Numbered from the stretch's first letter, positions 8,828 to 17,961 are shown. The stretch: 47,447 nt of DNA from an uncultured Pelagibacteraceae bacterium (GCA_902589795.1 CACIUJ010000006.1:1-47447), one strand, 5' to 3'. Made by a program: numbers and translations. Notes: generated from the sequence alone by a model not told the origin.

Positions 8828-9712
8828 AATATCTACACTACCTATATTATCCAAAGATTTTTTAAGACCACTAATGTTTGAACGCATTGATACTTTTAAA
8901 ATGGTAAATAAAAATATTATTAAAAACAAAATAGGAATAAAATTAAGTAAAGAAATATTATTAAAAATTAAAAAAAGATAAATTAATAAATATAAAATTG
9001 AACGAATAATAACTATATTTCTAAATACAGAAATGATTGTTAAAGAATGAAAAACAAGCCCTAAAATATTCATTTTTGAAGGCAAGACATATCTAACGCC
9101 TCTTATGGAAGGTATAAAAGTTCTATCATTGATAGTTTTTATTATTGAGCTTGAATAGGAATTCCATAAATATGGTTTTTCAATTAACTGTTTGGCATGC
9201 TCTTTTGGCAAACATGAAAAGTTTCCAAACTTTATCAATTTCCCAGTAAATACAAGTGTTATAAGCTTGTGAATTTCATATAAAATTTTAAAAACTATAC
9301 CCTCGGATCTTCTAAATCTGTTTCCTGTTATAGTAATATTAGGATTTTCTATAGTTTTTTTGTAAAAACTATTAAGCTCCTCGGGTCTATCCTCACCATC
9401 AGCATCCATCACAATTACATAATCAAAATCTTCATTTTCACAAATATATTTTAAGCCGCTAGCAATACACCTTTGGTGCACCCTATTTTCTTTCATATTT
9501 AAAACCTTGATTGATTTAATGTTATTAAAATTATTATCTAAACCAAATCTTTTTTCCGTAGAAGCATCATTAACAATAATAATGGAAACTTCTGCTTCCC
9601 ATTTATTTATTTCAAAATCAATCTTATTTAATAATTGTGAAACCGATTTCCAATCATTAAATAGAGGTATTAAAATTTTAAATTTTTTCACCTTTTTACT
9701 CCTATCATACAT
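8822..9712 (-). CDS. GT2 membrane glycosyltransferase (dolichol/polyprenyl-phosphate type)
   Basis: Likely transfers a sugar from a nucleotide sugar to a polyprenyl phosphate or lipid at the inner membrane. The GT-A fold starts with FKILIPLFND, the nucleotide-binding VND lies at residues 47-49, and the metal-binding DAD at 103-105 (VMDADGEDRPEE). The C-terminal quarter (about residues 215-285) holds two closely spaced hydrophobic helices, as in GtrB/ArnC-like enzymes. The gene overlaps the preceding GT39 gene by 25 bp, so the two are probably translated together: this enzyme would make the lipid-linked donor and the GT39 protein would use it. Sugar and acceptor are unknown. Confidence 0.8.
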   Translation of the reverse strand: MYDRSKKVKKFKILIPLFNDWKSVSQLLNKIDFEINKWEAEVSIIIVNDASTEKRFGLDNNFNNIKSIKVLNMKENRVHQRCIASGLKYICENEDFDYVIVMDADGEDRPEELNSFYKKTIENPNITITGNRFRRSEGIVFKILYEIHKLITLVFTGKLIKFGNFSCLPKEHAKQLIEKPYLWNSYSSSIIKTINDRTFIPSIRGVRYVLPSKMNILGLVFHSLTIISVFRNIVIIRSILYLLIYLFLIFNNISLLNFIPILFLIIFLFTILKVSMRSNISGLKKSLDNIGSVDIL

Positions 9713-11073
9713 ATACCTTCTTTTTTTACTTCAAAGAAAGTACCTTTGCATATTTCTGAAAGAATATTTACGTCACCAATCAAGACAAAGCCATCTTTAT
9801 CACTTTTAAATTTTATAATTTTTTTAGAATCTAATATATTATCCCACTTAGGTTTAGATTTAAGATTATAATATAAATTTCCACCTTGCCACATAGAACC
9901 TCCGACTAATCCTATTTGATTAGTAAAATTCTTTTTCCATTCTTCCTCTACTGTTTTCGCTATAATTTTTCCAGGATAGTCAGTTCTCTTGTCAGTTTGA
10001 GTAATTGAAATGTAAAAATAAGTAATTGGAGAAAGAAGAAAAAAAATTACAAAAATTGTGAAAAAATATTTCAACTTACTTATTGTATTTTTAGTTTTAA
10101 AAATATAAACAATCAAAACACCACTAAATAAATAAAATGGTGTCATCCACATAGTTCTTATTTTTACACCCAAAATTAACGAAGTTAGAAACATAAGAAA
10201 TATTGGAATTAAATTTATTGTAAGTAAAAATAATAATTTTTTATCTTTTAAATTAAAATTAAATTTATACTTTGATATAGCAAATAAAAATATTAATAAA
10301 AAAGGTAAAATTATACCAATTTGTTTTCCTAAAAAAATACTTGGATATAAAAGATGATCCAAATAGTTTAATTCATCAATACCTGTTCTACTTAGTGCAT
10401 AAGTAAAAGTAATAAAATCATTTTCGGATAACCAAATTATATGTGGTGTTAAAATTAAAAAAAATGTTACAACGGAAATTAAGCAATTAAATTTAAATTT
10501 TTTTTTAATAATTAAATAGATAAAAAATACATCTATAGTGATTAATAAATAAATAAATAAATATTTTGACAAAATACCTAGACCTGCAAATAAACCAAAT
10601 AATAACCAGGAGTAATTGTCATTATTTTTGATACCCCTCCAACAATAAAAAACCGTTAATGACCAAAAAGGTAATTGGCATACATTTACATTAAACTCTG
10701 GAGTGGTAAAATTATAAAAAAAAATACCTTCTAGTAACAATACTGAAATTAAACTTTGAATTTTATTTTCAAAAAATTCTAATGAAAATTTCCAAACTAC
10801 AATAAAACTAGTAACTACGAATAATTGACTTAATAAATAATAAACCCAGTCTTGATTTCCAAATATTTTAAAAAACAATCCAGGAAACCATGAGCTCAAA
10901 GGTGGATGTTTTTCCCATCCCAAGGGCCATCCATCACTCCATACTATGGCTTCTATGACATCTAGTGGTAAGTTATTATTTGAAAAAGTGGGAATAGCGA
11001 CCCAGATGAACAAATGGCTGAATAAAAAAAATATGAATATTTCATTTATTTGATTTTTTTTTGAAAATTTCAT
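9688..11073 (-). CDS. GT39/ArnT-like polytopic glycosyltransferase
   Basis: A polytopic inner-membrane enzyme of the PMT_2 group, which moves a sugar from a polyprenyl-phosphate donor to an acceptor on the periplasmic side (in ArnT, to lipid A). At 461 aa it is shorter than ArnT (about 550 aa). The conserved first periplasmic loop is clear: LPLDVIEAIVW with Asp38 and Glu41, then KHPPLSSWFPGL. About ten hydrophobic segments follow up to residue 360, then a soluble C-terminal domain of about 100 residues ending in GVKR. It pairs with the overlapping GT2 gene. The divergent neighbour is dksA, 89 bp away. Lipid A is the natural guess for the acceptor, but the sequence does not show it. Confidence 0.82.
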   Translation of the reverse strand: MKFSKKNQINEIFIFFLFSHLFIWVAIPTFSNNNLPLDVIEAIVWSDGWPLGWEKHPPLSSWFPGLFFKIFGNQDWVYYLLSQLFVVTSFIVVWKFSLEFFENKIQSLISVLLLEGIFFYNFTTPEFNVNVCQLPFWSLTVFYCWRGIKNNDNYSWLLFGLFAGLGILSKYLFIYLLITIDVFFIYLIIKKKFKFNCLISVVTFFLILTPHIIWLSENDFITFTYALSRTGIDELNYLDHLLYPSIFLGKQIGIILPFLLIFLFAISKYKFNFNLKDKKLLFLLTINLIPIFLMFLTSLILGVKIRTMWMTPFYLFSGVLIVYIFKTKNTISKLKYFFTIFVIFFLLSPITYFYISITQTDKRTDYPGKIIAKTVEEEWKKNFTNQIGLVGGSMWQGGNLYYNLKSKPKWDNILDSKKIIKFKSDKDGFVLIGDVNILSEICKGTFFEVKKEGICMIGVKR

Positions 11074-11101
11074 TGCTTGAATTTATACGACTTTACGCTA
11101 C

Positions 11102-11129
11102 TTGACACCCAGAAAAACGTAAATATACT
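11102..11129 (+). promoter_or_regulatory. Sigma-70-type promoter for dksA
   Basis: A perfect -35 TTGACA (11102-11107), a 16-bp spacer and a near-perfect -10 TATACT (11124-11129). It is the best vegetative promoter match I found in the window. Transcription would start near 11136, about 27 nt before the dksA ATG. An AAAGGA follows at 11140-11145 but is 17 nt from the ATG, too far for a normal Shine-Dalgarno. Confidence 0.75.
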
Positions 11130-11162
11130 GTCTCGCTTTAAAGGAATTGGTTTATTAGTCAT

Positions 11163-11570
11163 ATGGTAAAAAAATACACTCCTAACAGTAAAGAAAAATA
11201 TATGTGTGAAAAACATAAGACTTTTTTCAAAAAAAAACTAATGGACTGGAAAAATGAAATTATTAAATCAAATGCTGAAAACCTTTTTGCTAAAGACGTA
11301 GATCAAGAAATTTCTTCACCAGACATAATAGATCAAGCATCCTCCCATACTGAAAAAACCTTAGAAATGAGAACAATTAATAGGCAAAGAAAACTTTTAA
11401 CAAAAATTGAAAAGGCAATTAAAAAAATTGAAAATAACACATATGGATACTGTGAAGAAACAGGAGAGCCTATTGGTTTAAAAAGGCTAATTGCAAGACC
11501 TATTGCAACTCTATCAATTGAAGCACAAGAAAAGCATGAGCGTAATGAAAAAATTTATGCTGAAAGTTAG
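11163..11570 (+). CDS. dksA: DksA-type RNA polymerase secondary-channel regulator, zinc-finger-degenerate
   Basis: Binds the RNA polymerase secondary channel and, with ppGpp in species that make it, resets rRNA and amino-acid operon transcription. At 135 aa with a coiled coil carrying the tip motif D54-x2-D57-x-A59, the residues that reach the active site. The globular end keeps the DksA frame (GYCEETGEP, LKRLIARPIATL), but of the four zinc cysteines only Cys97 remains: the others are Thr100, Ser118 and Ala121. It should therefore fold without zinc, as in other alphaproteobacterial DksA forms. It has its own strong promoter. One base separates its stop from the convergent GST gene. Confidence 0.92.
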   Translation: MVKKYTPNSKEKYMCEKHKTFFKKKLMDWKNEIIKSNAENLFAKDVDQEISSPDIIDQASSHTEKTLEMRTINRQRKLLTKIEKAIKKIENNTYGYCEETGEPIGLKRLIARPIATLSIEAQEKHERNEKIYAES

Positions 11571-11571
11571 T

Positions 11572-12198
11572 TTAAATTTCTGGTATTTTTTCTCCCTTAT
11601 TTAAACAATCATAACCTTTAATTACCGCATCTCTTTTAGATATAATTTTATACCATCTACTTAAATTTATAAAATTTTCTAAACCTACGTCGTGCCAATT
11701 ATGTCTTGCAATCCAGGGGAATGTAGCAATATCAGCAATAGAATATTTTTTTCCAGCTAAAAAATCATATTTTGATAAATGTTCATCTAAATCTTTATAA
11801 ATTCTCTTTGCTATATTAAAATATCTTTCTTCACCAAATTTACTTTTTCCGGGATTATAATGATGAAATTGATGATGCTGCCCTAACATTGGTCCAATGT
11901 CACCCATTTGAGTCATTAACCATTGGTTGATAAGAATTCTATTATTTTCTTCATAAAATTTTCCTCCTAACTCAGCCAAATATATTAAGATAGCTCCAGA
12001 TTGAAAAATGCTAACTTTATTTTTATGATCCGTTATAACTGGTATCTTACTTAAGGGGCTTATTTTTCTAAATTCTGGTTTAAATTGCTCACCTTCAGAT
12101 AGATTTATTTCTGTTACTTTGTAGTCAAATTTTAATTCTTCTAGCATGATTGATATTTTTCTTCCATTTGGAGTACTGGAATAAAATAACTCAATCAT
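11572..12198 (-). CDS. Glutathione S-transferase family protein (Nu/Ure2p-like)
   Basis: A 208-aa cytosolic GST with a thioredoxin-like N-terminal domain: FYSSTPNGRKISIMLEEL, the cis-Pro SKIPV, and the FQSGAILIYLAE glutathione-binding stretch. An all-helical C-terminal domain follows, with QWLMTQMGDIGPMLGQHHQF and YSIADIATFPW. This pattern resembles YfcG/YghU-type (Nu) enzymes, which often act as disulfide reductases rather than conjugating enzymes. It is the last gene of a leftward operon; its start overlaps the ferredoxin reductase gene by 8 bp, and ferredoxin lies upstream of that. The substrate is unknown. Confidence 0.87.
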   Translation of the reverse strand: MIELFYSSTPNGRKISIMLEELKFDYKVTEINLSEGEQFKPEFRKISPLSKIPVITDHKNKVSIFQSGAILIYLAELGGKFYEENNRILINQWLMTQMGDIGPMLGQHHQFHHYNPGKSKFGEERYFNIAKRIYKDLDEHLSKYDFLAGKKYSIADIATFPWIARHNWHDVGLENFINLSRWYKIISKRDAVIKGYDCLNKGEKIPEI

Positions 12199-13213
12199 TT
12201 TTTTTAACGCCTAACCTCTCCTGCATGCTCTTAGAGGTAGTAGTATATTCAAATCTATATGTTTCGTGTGGTTTGGCTATCTTAAAACATGCTCTTGCAG
12301 CAAGAGCCCCTTCATGAAAGCCTGATAAAATTAATTTAAGCTTTCCTGGATATGTACAAATATCACCAATGGCAAAAATTCCTTTTTTATTTGTCTGAAA
12401 ATCTTTTGTGTTAACTGGTATTGTTTTCTTTTCTAAATTTAATCCCCATTCTGCAATAGGACCGAGTTTCATTATTAATCCAAAAAAACCTAATACAAAA
12501 TCTGTTTTTACTTTTTCAACTTTTCCACTATCACTTTTTATATTAATTGCATTTATTGTTTTATCTCCCTCAACTGAAACTATTTGGTAGGGAGTTTTTA
12601 TTTTTAATTTTCCTTCTTCTTCAAGTTTTTTTGCTATTTGTGCACTATGTTCTGCTCCTCTAAATTCGTTTCTCCTATGCACTAATGTTACTTCCGAAAA
12701 TTTTGATAACTCAATTGCCCAATCTAAAGCTGAGTCTCCTCCTCCAAAAATACATACTTTTTTATTTTCAAAATCTTTTTTGTTTTTAACTGAATAAAAA
12801 ACACTATTGTTTTCAAATTTATCAATACCTTGGGTTAAAAATTTTCTTGGTTCAAAAGAACCTACTCCACCAGCAATTATAATATTTGGTGCTAAAAAAA
12901 TTTTTTTTTTGCTAGTTACAACTTTCCATTCATTTTTTTCTTTGGATACTTCTTGAACTCTTTCATTAAGATGAAAATTTGGTTTAAAAGGTTTTATTTG
13001 TTCAAGTAAGCCATTGGTTAATCCTTCGCCAGTACATTCTGGTATAGCTGGAATATCATAAATTGGTTTGTCTGGATAAAGCTCTATACACTGGCCTCCT
13101 ATTTTATCTAAGTTATCAATTATTTCTGCTTTAAGACCTATTATGCCCAATTGGTGTACAGCAAACAAACCTACTGGTCCGGCACCCACTATAACAACAT
13201 CGGTTTTAATCAT
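12191..13213 (-). CDS. Ferredoxin--NADP+ reductase, thioredoxin-reductase-like type
   Basis: A flavoprotein moving electrons between NADPH and ferredoxin. At 340 aa it has the FAD fingerprint GAGPVG at residues 10-15 and the NADP-binding GGGDSALDW near residue 160, followed by VHRRNEFRGAE. The C-terminal FAD motif FAIGDICTYPGK is present. The active-site Cys-x2-Cys of thioredoxin reductase is absent, which places it with the YumC-like ferredoxin reductases. Its partner is almost certainly the [2Fe-2S] ferredoxin encoded 7 bp upstream. The ATG at 13213 gives the standard N-terminus MIKTDVVIVGAGP. Confidence 0.9.
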   Translation of the reverse strand: MIKTDVVIVGAGPVGLFAVHQLGIIGLKAEIIDNLDKIGGQCIELYPDKPIYDIPAIPECTGEGLTNGLLEQIKPFKPNFHLNERVQEVSKEKNEWKVVTSKKKIFLAPNIIIAGGVGSFEPRKFLTQGIDKFENNSVFYSVKNKKDFENKKVCIFGGGDSALDWAIELSKFSEVTLVHRRNEFRGAEHSAQIAKKLEEEGKLKIKTPYQIVSVEGDKTINAINIKSDSGKVEKVKTDFVLGFFGLIMKLGPIAEWGLNLEKKTIPVNTKDFQTNKKGIFAIGDICTYPGKLKLILSGFHEGALAARACFKIAKPHETYRFEYTTTSKSMQERLGVKKND

Positions 13214-13220
13214 AGTTAGA

Positions 13221-13607
<387 letters not shown>

Positions 13608-13624
13608 TTAGGGGTTTTTTGTTT

Positions 13625-15520
13625 ATGGTATTAAAATATCAAGAAATATATCAAAGATCTATTAAAGATCCTGAGGGTTTTTGGTCAGAAGTATCAAACG
13701 ATATATTTTGGTACAAAAAACCTAAAAAAATTTTAAATTCTAGTAATCCACCTTTTTACAAATGGTTTCAGGACGGAACAACAAACACATGTTACAATGC
13801 AGTTGACTTGCATATCAAAAATGGAAATGGAGGAAAATTAGCCATAATTTATGATAGTCCAATTACAAATTCACAAAAAAAAATAACTTACGATCAATTA
13901 AAAGACCAGGTTTCAATTTTTGCTGGAGCTTTAGTAAATCAAGGTATTAAAAAAGGAGATAGAGTCATAATCTATATGCCCATGATTCCTGAGGCAGTAG
14001 TTGCTATGCTTGCTTGTGGGAGAATTGGGGCAGTTCATTCTGTAGTTTTCGGCGGCTTTGCTCCAAATGAACTTGCTAGCAGAATAGATGATTCAAAAGC
14101 AAAAATTATTTTATCAGCTTCATGCGGTTATGAACCAGGAAGAACAATTGAATATAAACCTCTTCTTAAAAAAGCAATTGAATTGGCAAAACACAAACCT
14201 GAAAAATGTATTATCTATCAAAGAAAACATTTTAAAGTTGATTTAGAAAAAAATGAAATTGATTGGAACGATGCTATAAAAGATACAAAACCTGTGGAAT
14301 GTATTGAGATGAATGCGAACGACTATGCTTATATTCTTTACACTTCTGGTACAACAGGTGTCCCTAAAGGAATTGTCAGAGATATTGGTGGACATATAGT
14401 TGCACTTAAATGGACCATGAAAAATATTTATAACATTAATCCAGATGATGTTTGGTGGTCAGCAAGTGACATAGGTTGGATCGTCGGTCACTCATACATT
14501 GTTTATGCACCTCTGTTCCATGGATGTACGACTGTACTCTTTGAAGGAAAGCCTGTGGGAACTCCTGATGCTGGTGTCTTTTGGAGAATTATTTCTGAGC
14601 ATAAAGTTAAATCACTTTTTACCGCACCTACTGCATTTCGTGCAATTAAAAAAGAAGATCCTAAAGGAAATTTTTTTAAAAAATATGATTTATCTTCTTT
14701 TGAATCTTTATTCCTTGCTGGTGAAAGAGCTGACCCAGACACATTAAAATGGGCAGAAGGTTTATTAAAAGTTCCTGTGATTGATCACTGGTGGCAAACA
14801 GAAACGAGCTGGGCAATCAGTGCAAACTGCGCAGGAATAGGACTAGAAAAAACAAAATACGGATCTGCATGTAAACCAGTTCCAGGTTATGATGTAAAAA
14901 TATTAAAGAGTGACGGCAAAGAAGCTAAACCAAATCAAATGGGAGATGTGGTTGTTAAACTTCCTCTTCCTCCAGGAACTTTTCCAACGCTTTGGGGTGC
15001 CGATCAAAGATATAAAGAAACTTATATGTCAAACTATCCTGGCTACTATCAAACGTATGATGCAGGACACATTGATGAAGATGGTTACGTTTGGATTATG
15101 TCACGAACCGATGACATCATTAATGTTGCCGGTCACAGATTATCAACGGGTGCTATGGAGGAAGTTTTAGCCGAACATAAAGATGTTGCTGAATGTGCAG
15201 TATTAGGAATTGCAGATAAATTAAAAGGACAATTACCCATTGGATTATTAACCCTTAAAGCTGGTGTTACTAAAAAACATGAAGATATTTCAAAAGAATG
15301 TGTGCAAATGATTAGACAAAAAATTGGTCCTGTTGCAGCTTTTAAAACTGCAATAGTTATAAAGAGATTGCCTAAAACAAGGTCAGGTAAAATCCTAAGA
15401 GGAACTGTTAGAAAAATTGCTGATGGTGAAACATATAAAATGCCCGCAACTATCGATGATCCTGCTATTTTAGACGAAATTAAAGAAGATCTAAAAAAAA
15501 ATAATATTTTAAAATCTTAA
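13625..15520 (+). CDS. prpE: Propionyl-CoA synthetase (ACS-family acyl-CoA synthetase)
   Basis: Activates propionate (or acetate/acrylate) to its CoA thioester with ATP. The adenylate-forming domain carries YTSGTTGVPKGIV near residue 240 and the WWQTETSW core motif. The C-terminal lid has the catalytic, acetylation-type Lys589 in PKTRSGKILR. The ending PATIDDPAILDEI is characteristic of PrpE-like members. A TTG at 13619 would add two residues, but AGGGG at 13610-13614 is 10 nt from the ATG at 13625, so the ATG is preferred (631 aa). No prp methylcitrate genes are adjacent. In marine alphaproteobacteria such an enzyme can feed on propionate or DMSP-derived acrylate; substrate choice between C2 and C3 is not settled by sequence. 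The end overlaps pyrC by 12 bp. Confidence 0.88.
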   Translation: MVLKYQEIYQRSIKDPEGFWSEVSNDIFWYKKPKKILNSSNPPFYKWFQDGTTNTCYNAVDLHIKNGNGGKLAIIYDSPITNSQKKITYDQLKDQVSIFAGALVNQGIKKGDRVIIYMPMIPEAVVAMLACGRIGAVHSVVFGGFAPNELASRIDDSKAKIILSASCGYEPGRTIEYKPLLKKAIELAKHKPEKCIIYQRKHFKVDLEKNEIDWNDAIKDTKPVECIEMNANDYAYILYTSGTTGVPKGIVRDIGGHIVALKWTMKNIYNINPDDVWWSASDIGWIVGHSYIVYAPLFHGCTTVLFEGKPVGTPDAGVFWRIISEHKVKSLFTAPTAFRAIKKEDPKGNFFKKYDLSSFESLFLAGERADPDTLKWAEGLLKVPVIDHWWQTETSWAISANCAGIGLEKTKYGSACKPVPGYDVKILKSDGKEAKPNQMGDVVVKLPLPPGTFPTLWGADQRYKETYMSNYPGYYQTYDAGHIDEDGYVWIMSRTDDIINVAGHRLSTGAMEEVLAEHKDVAECAVLGIADKLKGQLPIGLLTLKAGVTKKHEDISKECVQMIRQKIGPVAAFKTAIVIKRLPKTRSGKILRGTVRKIADGETYKMPATIDDPAILDEIKEDLKKNNILKS

Positions 15521-16822
15521 CGGTTTACCATTAGCCTTTTCAAGAAGCTTACCATCCCAAACAATTGCTTTTCCATTTACAATCGTTCCTAAAGGAAAAC
15601 CTTTTACTTCATAACCATCAAATGGAGTCCAACCACATTTACTTGCAATCCAATCGTTTTTAATAACTTTTTTCATATTCATGTCGACGATAGTTAAATC
15701 AGCATCGTATCCTTCTTTTATGTAACCTTTATTTTTAATTCCAAAAATTCTTACTGGGTTTTCACAAACTAATTTTATAAACTGATTTAAAGTTAACTTA
15801 TTATTGTTTACGTGATTAAGCATAAGAGGAACTAATGTTTGAACTCCTGGCATTCCGGATGGAGTTTGAGGATATTCTTTTTTTTTATTTTCTAAACTAT
15901 GAGGAGCATGATCTGATCCTATGGTATCAGCCACATTATCCTTTACTGCCTTCCAAAGCATATCTTGGTGTTTTTTTTCTCTAATAGGAGGATTCATTTG
16001 CGCAAGTGATCCTAACAATTTGTAACACTGGGGAGAGCTTATAGTTAAGTGTTGTGGGGTAATTTCAAAACTAACATTACCTTTATACCTCGACAAAAAT
16101 TCTACTTCTTCTTTTGTTGTTATATGTAAAACATGTATTTTTTTATTATAACGCTCTGCAATTCTAACTACTCTTCTAGTAGACGACATTGCGCATTCTT
16201 CATTTCTCCAAATCGGATGAGAGTTAACATCGCCTTTTTTTATGAATTTTTTTCTAAGATTTAGAATGTCTTCATCTTCTGAATGGATAGCTACGACTTT
16301 AGAACTGTTTGAAATAACTTTTTCTATATCTTTTTCATCTTTGACTAAAAGATTTCCAGTAGAAGAGCCTGCAAATAATTTTACTCCACAGCATCCTTCT
16401 AGTTGATCTACCTTTTGTAAATCTTCCATGTTTTGTGGAGTCGCGCCAAAATAAAAAGCATAATTAGAAAACATTCTATTTTTAGCTAAACTTAGTTTTT
16501 TATTAAATTCAGTTTGATTAGATGTGGGTGGATTGGTATTAGGCATTTCAAATACTGAGGTAACACCACCCAAAACAGCGGCTTTACTGCCCGACTTTAA
16601 ATCTTCGACATCAGTGGAGCCTGGTTCTCTAAAGTGAACTTGCGTATCTATAATTCCAGGTAAAATTGTAAGATTAGTAGCATCCAAAACTTTTTGATTA
16701 GAACTTTCTATATTACCGATTTTTTTTACTGTGCCGTTGGATATACCTATATCGGCTTTTTTTAATTGGCCATCTATAAAACACTTGCCATTTTTAATGA
16801 TAAGTTCAAAAGAAAAAGACAT
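15509..16822 (-). CDS. pyrC: Dihydroorotase (amidohydrolase family), first metal-ligand His replaced by Gln
   Basis: Catalyses ring closure of N-carbamoyl-aspartate to dihydroorotate in pyrimidine synthesis. At 437 aa it is a class I (PyrC2/AllB-like) amidohydrolase. Recognised parts are the substrate motif VHFREPG (His63, Arg65), the carbamylated Lys148 (GVKLFAGSSTGNL), the metal ligands His180 (VAIHSED) and His233 (VLHITT), and the catalytic Asp304 (GSDHAPHS). The usual first ligand of the His-x-His pair is Gln61 (DTQVHF). This could be a family variant or could signal a metal-independent partner of aspartate transcarbamoylase. It overlaps the convergent prpE by 12 bp and is divergent from the ygfZ-like gene by 42 bp. 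Allantoinase or hydantoinase is the alternative; GMPGVQTLVPLML fits dihydroorotase. Confidence 0.85.
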   Translation of the reverse strand: MSFSFELIIKNGKCFIDGQLKKADIGISNGTVKKIGNIESSNQKVLDATNLTILPGIIDTQVHFREPGSTDVEDLKSGSKAAVLGGVTSVFEMPNTNPPTSNQTEFNKKLSLAKNRMFSNYAFYFGATPQNMEDLQKVDQLEGCCGVKLFAGSSTGNLLVKDEKDIEKVISNSSKVVAIHSEDEDILNLRKKFIKKGDVNSHPIWRNEECAMSSTRRVVRIAERYNKKIHVLHITTKEEVEFLSRYKGNVSFEITPQHLTISSPQCYKLLGSLAQMNPPIREKKHQDMLWKAVKDNVADTIGSDHAPHSLENKKKEYPQTPSGMPGVQTLVPLMLNHVNNNKLTLNQFIKLVCENPVRIFGIKNKGYIKEGYDADLTIVDMNMKKVIKNDWIASKCGWTPFDGYEVKGFPLGTIVNGKAIVWDGKLLEKANGKPLRF

Positions 16823-16864
16823 TCTCTAACTATTTAATATATTATACTATGTATATTTGCAAAT

Positions 16865-17782
16865 ATGGAAATCAACGAAACTACAATTCTTAACACTAGA
16901 GGTTTTATAAAGATAAATGGTGATGAGGCTAAATCTTTTCTCCAAAATATTATCACCAATGATATTGAAAAAATAGCAGACAAACTAACATTATTTTCAT
17001 CAATTTTTACTCCTCAGGGTAAATATTTATATGAATTTTTTATACTAAAATTTGAAGATGGATATTTACTAGAATGTGAAAAAAAAGTAACCCCAGAAAT
17101 CATAAAGATTTTTAATTTTTACAAGCTTAGATCGAAAGTAAATTTAACAGATGTTAGTAAAAAATATACTAACATTATTATTTCATTAGAAAAATTTAAA
17201 GAAATTATGAAAACCCAACACGTGAAAGGTTCAACTCTATCTTGTGAAGAAGGATCAACTTTATCTTGTCAAAATGAACGAATTTATGTTGATCCAAGAC
17301 ATAAAAATCTTGGTGCAAAAATAATTACAAAAGTTGAAAATACTAAAAATATAATTGAAAAACTTAATTTAAAAAAAATTGATAACAAAAATTATTACGA
17401 AAAAAGTTTTACACTAGGAATTCCCCAGCTTAATCTTTCTAAATTAAAAGATAAAATTTTTGGTATAGAAAATAATTTAGATGAATTAGGTGGAATAGAT
17501 TTTAAAAAAGGTTGTTATATAGGACAAGAAAATACGTCCAGAATTAAATTAAGAAACAAGTTAAGAAGAAGAATATTACCTGTTAAAAAAATTGCTGGTG
17601 AAATTAACGAAGATGATATTATTAAATTTAATGGAAATGAAGTTGGAAAAATTATGATTAATGAACCTTATCCATTTGCTCTAATCAAAGTTGTGAATCC
17701 AAATCTAAAAGAATTTATCGACATTGAGCTTGTTTGTGGCAGTTCAAAAATTAAAATATTAAAACCTAATTGGATATCTTGA
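16865..17782 (+). CDS. ygfZ: YgfZ/IBA57-type folate-binding Fe-S cluster maintenance protein
   Basis: Member of the GcvT-like COG0354 group, which supports maturation or repair of [4Fe-4S] enzymes in a tetrahydrofolate-dependent way. At 305 aa it has the N-terminal RGFIKINGDEAKSFLQNI stretch and the hallmark motif KGCYIGQE at residues 215-222 with Cys217. The family's DPR segment follows a short tandem repeat at residues about 122-137 (GSTLSCEE, GSTLSCQN) that I do not recognise from other members. The ATG at 16865 has no Shine-Dalgarno; a TATACT -10 candidate sits at 16843-16848. Transcribed alone, with tRNA-Leu facing it. Its likely clients within this window are NadA and other Fe-S proteins. 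Confidence 0.85.
   Translation: MEINETTILNTRGFIKINGDEAKSFLQNIITNDIEKIADKLTLFSSIFTPQGKYLYEFFILKFEDGYLLECEKKVTPEIIKIFNFYKLRSKVNLTDVSKKYTNIIISLEKFKEIMKTQHVKGSTLSCEEGSTLSCQNERIYVDPRHKNLGAKIITKVENTKNIIEKLNLKKIDNKNYYEKSFTLGIPQLNLSKLKDKIFGIENNLDELGGIDFKKGCYIGQENTSRIKLRNKLRRRILPVKKIAGEINEDDIIKFNGNEVGKIMINEPYPFALIKVVNPNLKEFIDIELVCGSSKIKILKPNWIS
17228..17275 (+). repeat. Two tandem 24-bp in-frame units in the ygfZ-like gene
   Basis: Two adjacent units (17228-17251 and 17252-17275) match at 19 of 24 bases and encode GSTLSCEE and GSTLSCQN. They add a cysteine each just before the conserved DPR segment. An imperfect duplication is the simplest reading. Confidence 0.85.
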
Positions 17783-17819
17783 TTGAGAACAAATTAAAAT
17801 TATATATGAAAAAAGCTAA

Positions 17820-17905
17820 TGGTGCGGCTAGAGAGACTCGAACTCTCACTGGGAAGCCCCACTTGGCCCTCAACCAAGCCTGTCTACCAATTCCAGCATA
17901 GCCGC
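17820..17905 (-). tRNA. tRNA-Leu (anticodon GAG)
   Basis: On the minus strand an 86-nt cloverleaf starts GCGGCTA and ends TAGCCGC-A-CCA, a perfect 7-bp acceptor stem with encoded CCA. The anticodon arm CTTGG-TTGAGGG-CCAAG gives GAG. A long class II variable arm (built on TGGG/CCCA) and the T-arm motif GTTCGAGTC agree with leucine. It reads CUU/CUC codons. It lies between the convergent ygfZ-like gene and the divergent nadA. Confidence 0.95.
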
Positions 17906-17961
17906 CTTCTGCGTCAGAATAAATTAATGACAAATTATCTTCAAGTTGATAGATTTTAAAT

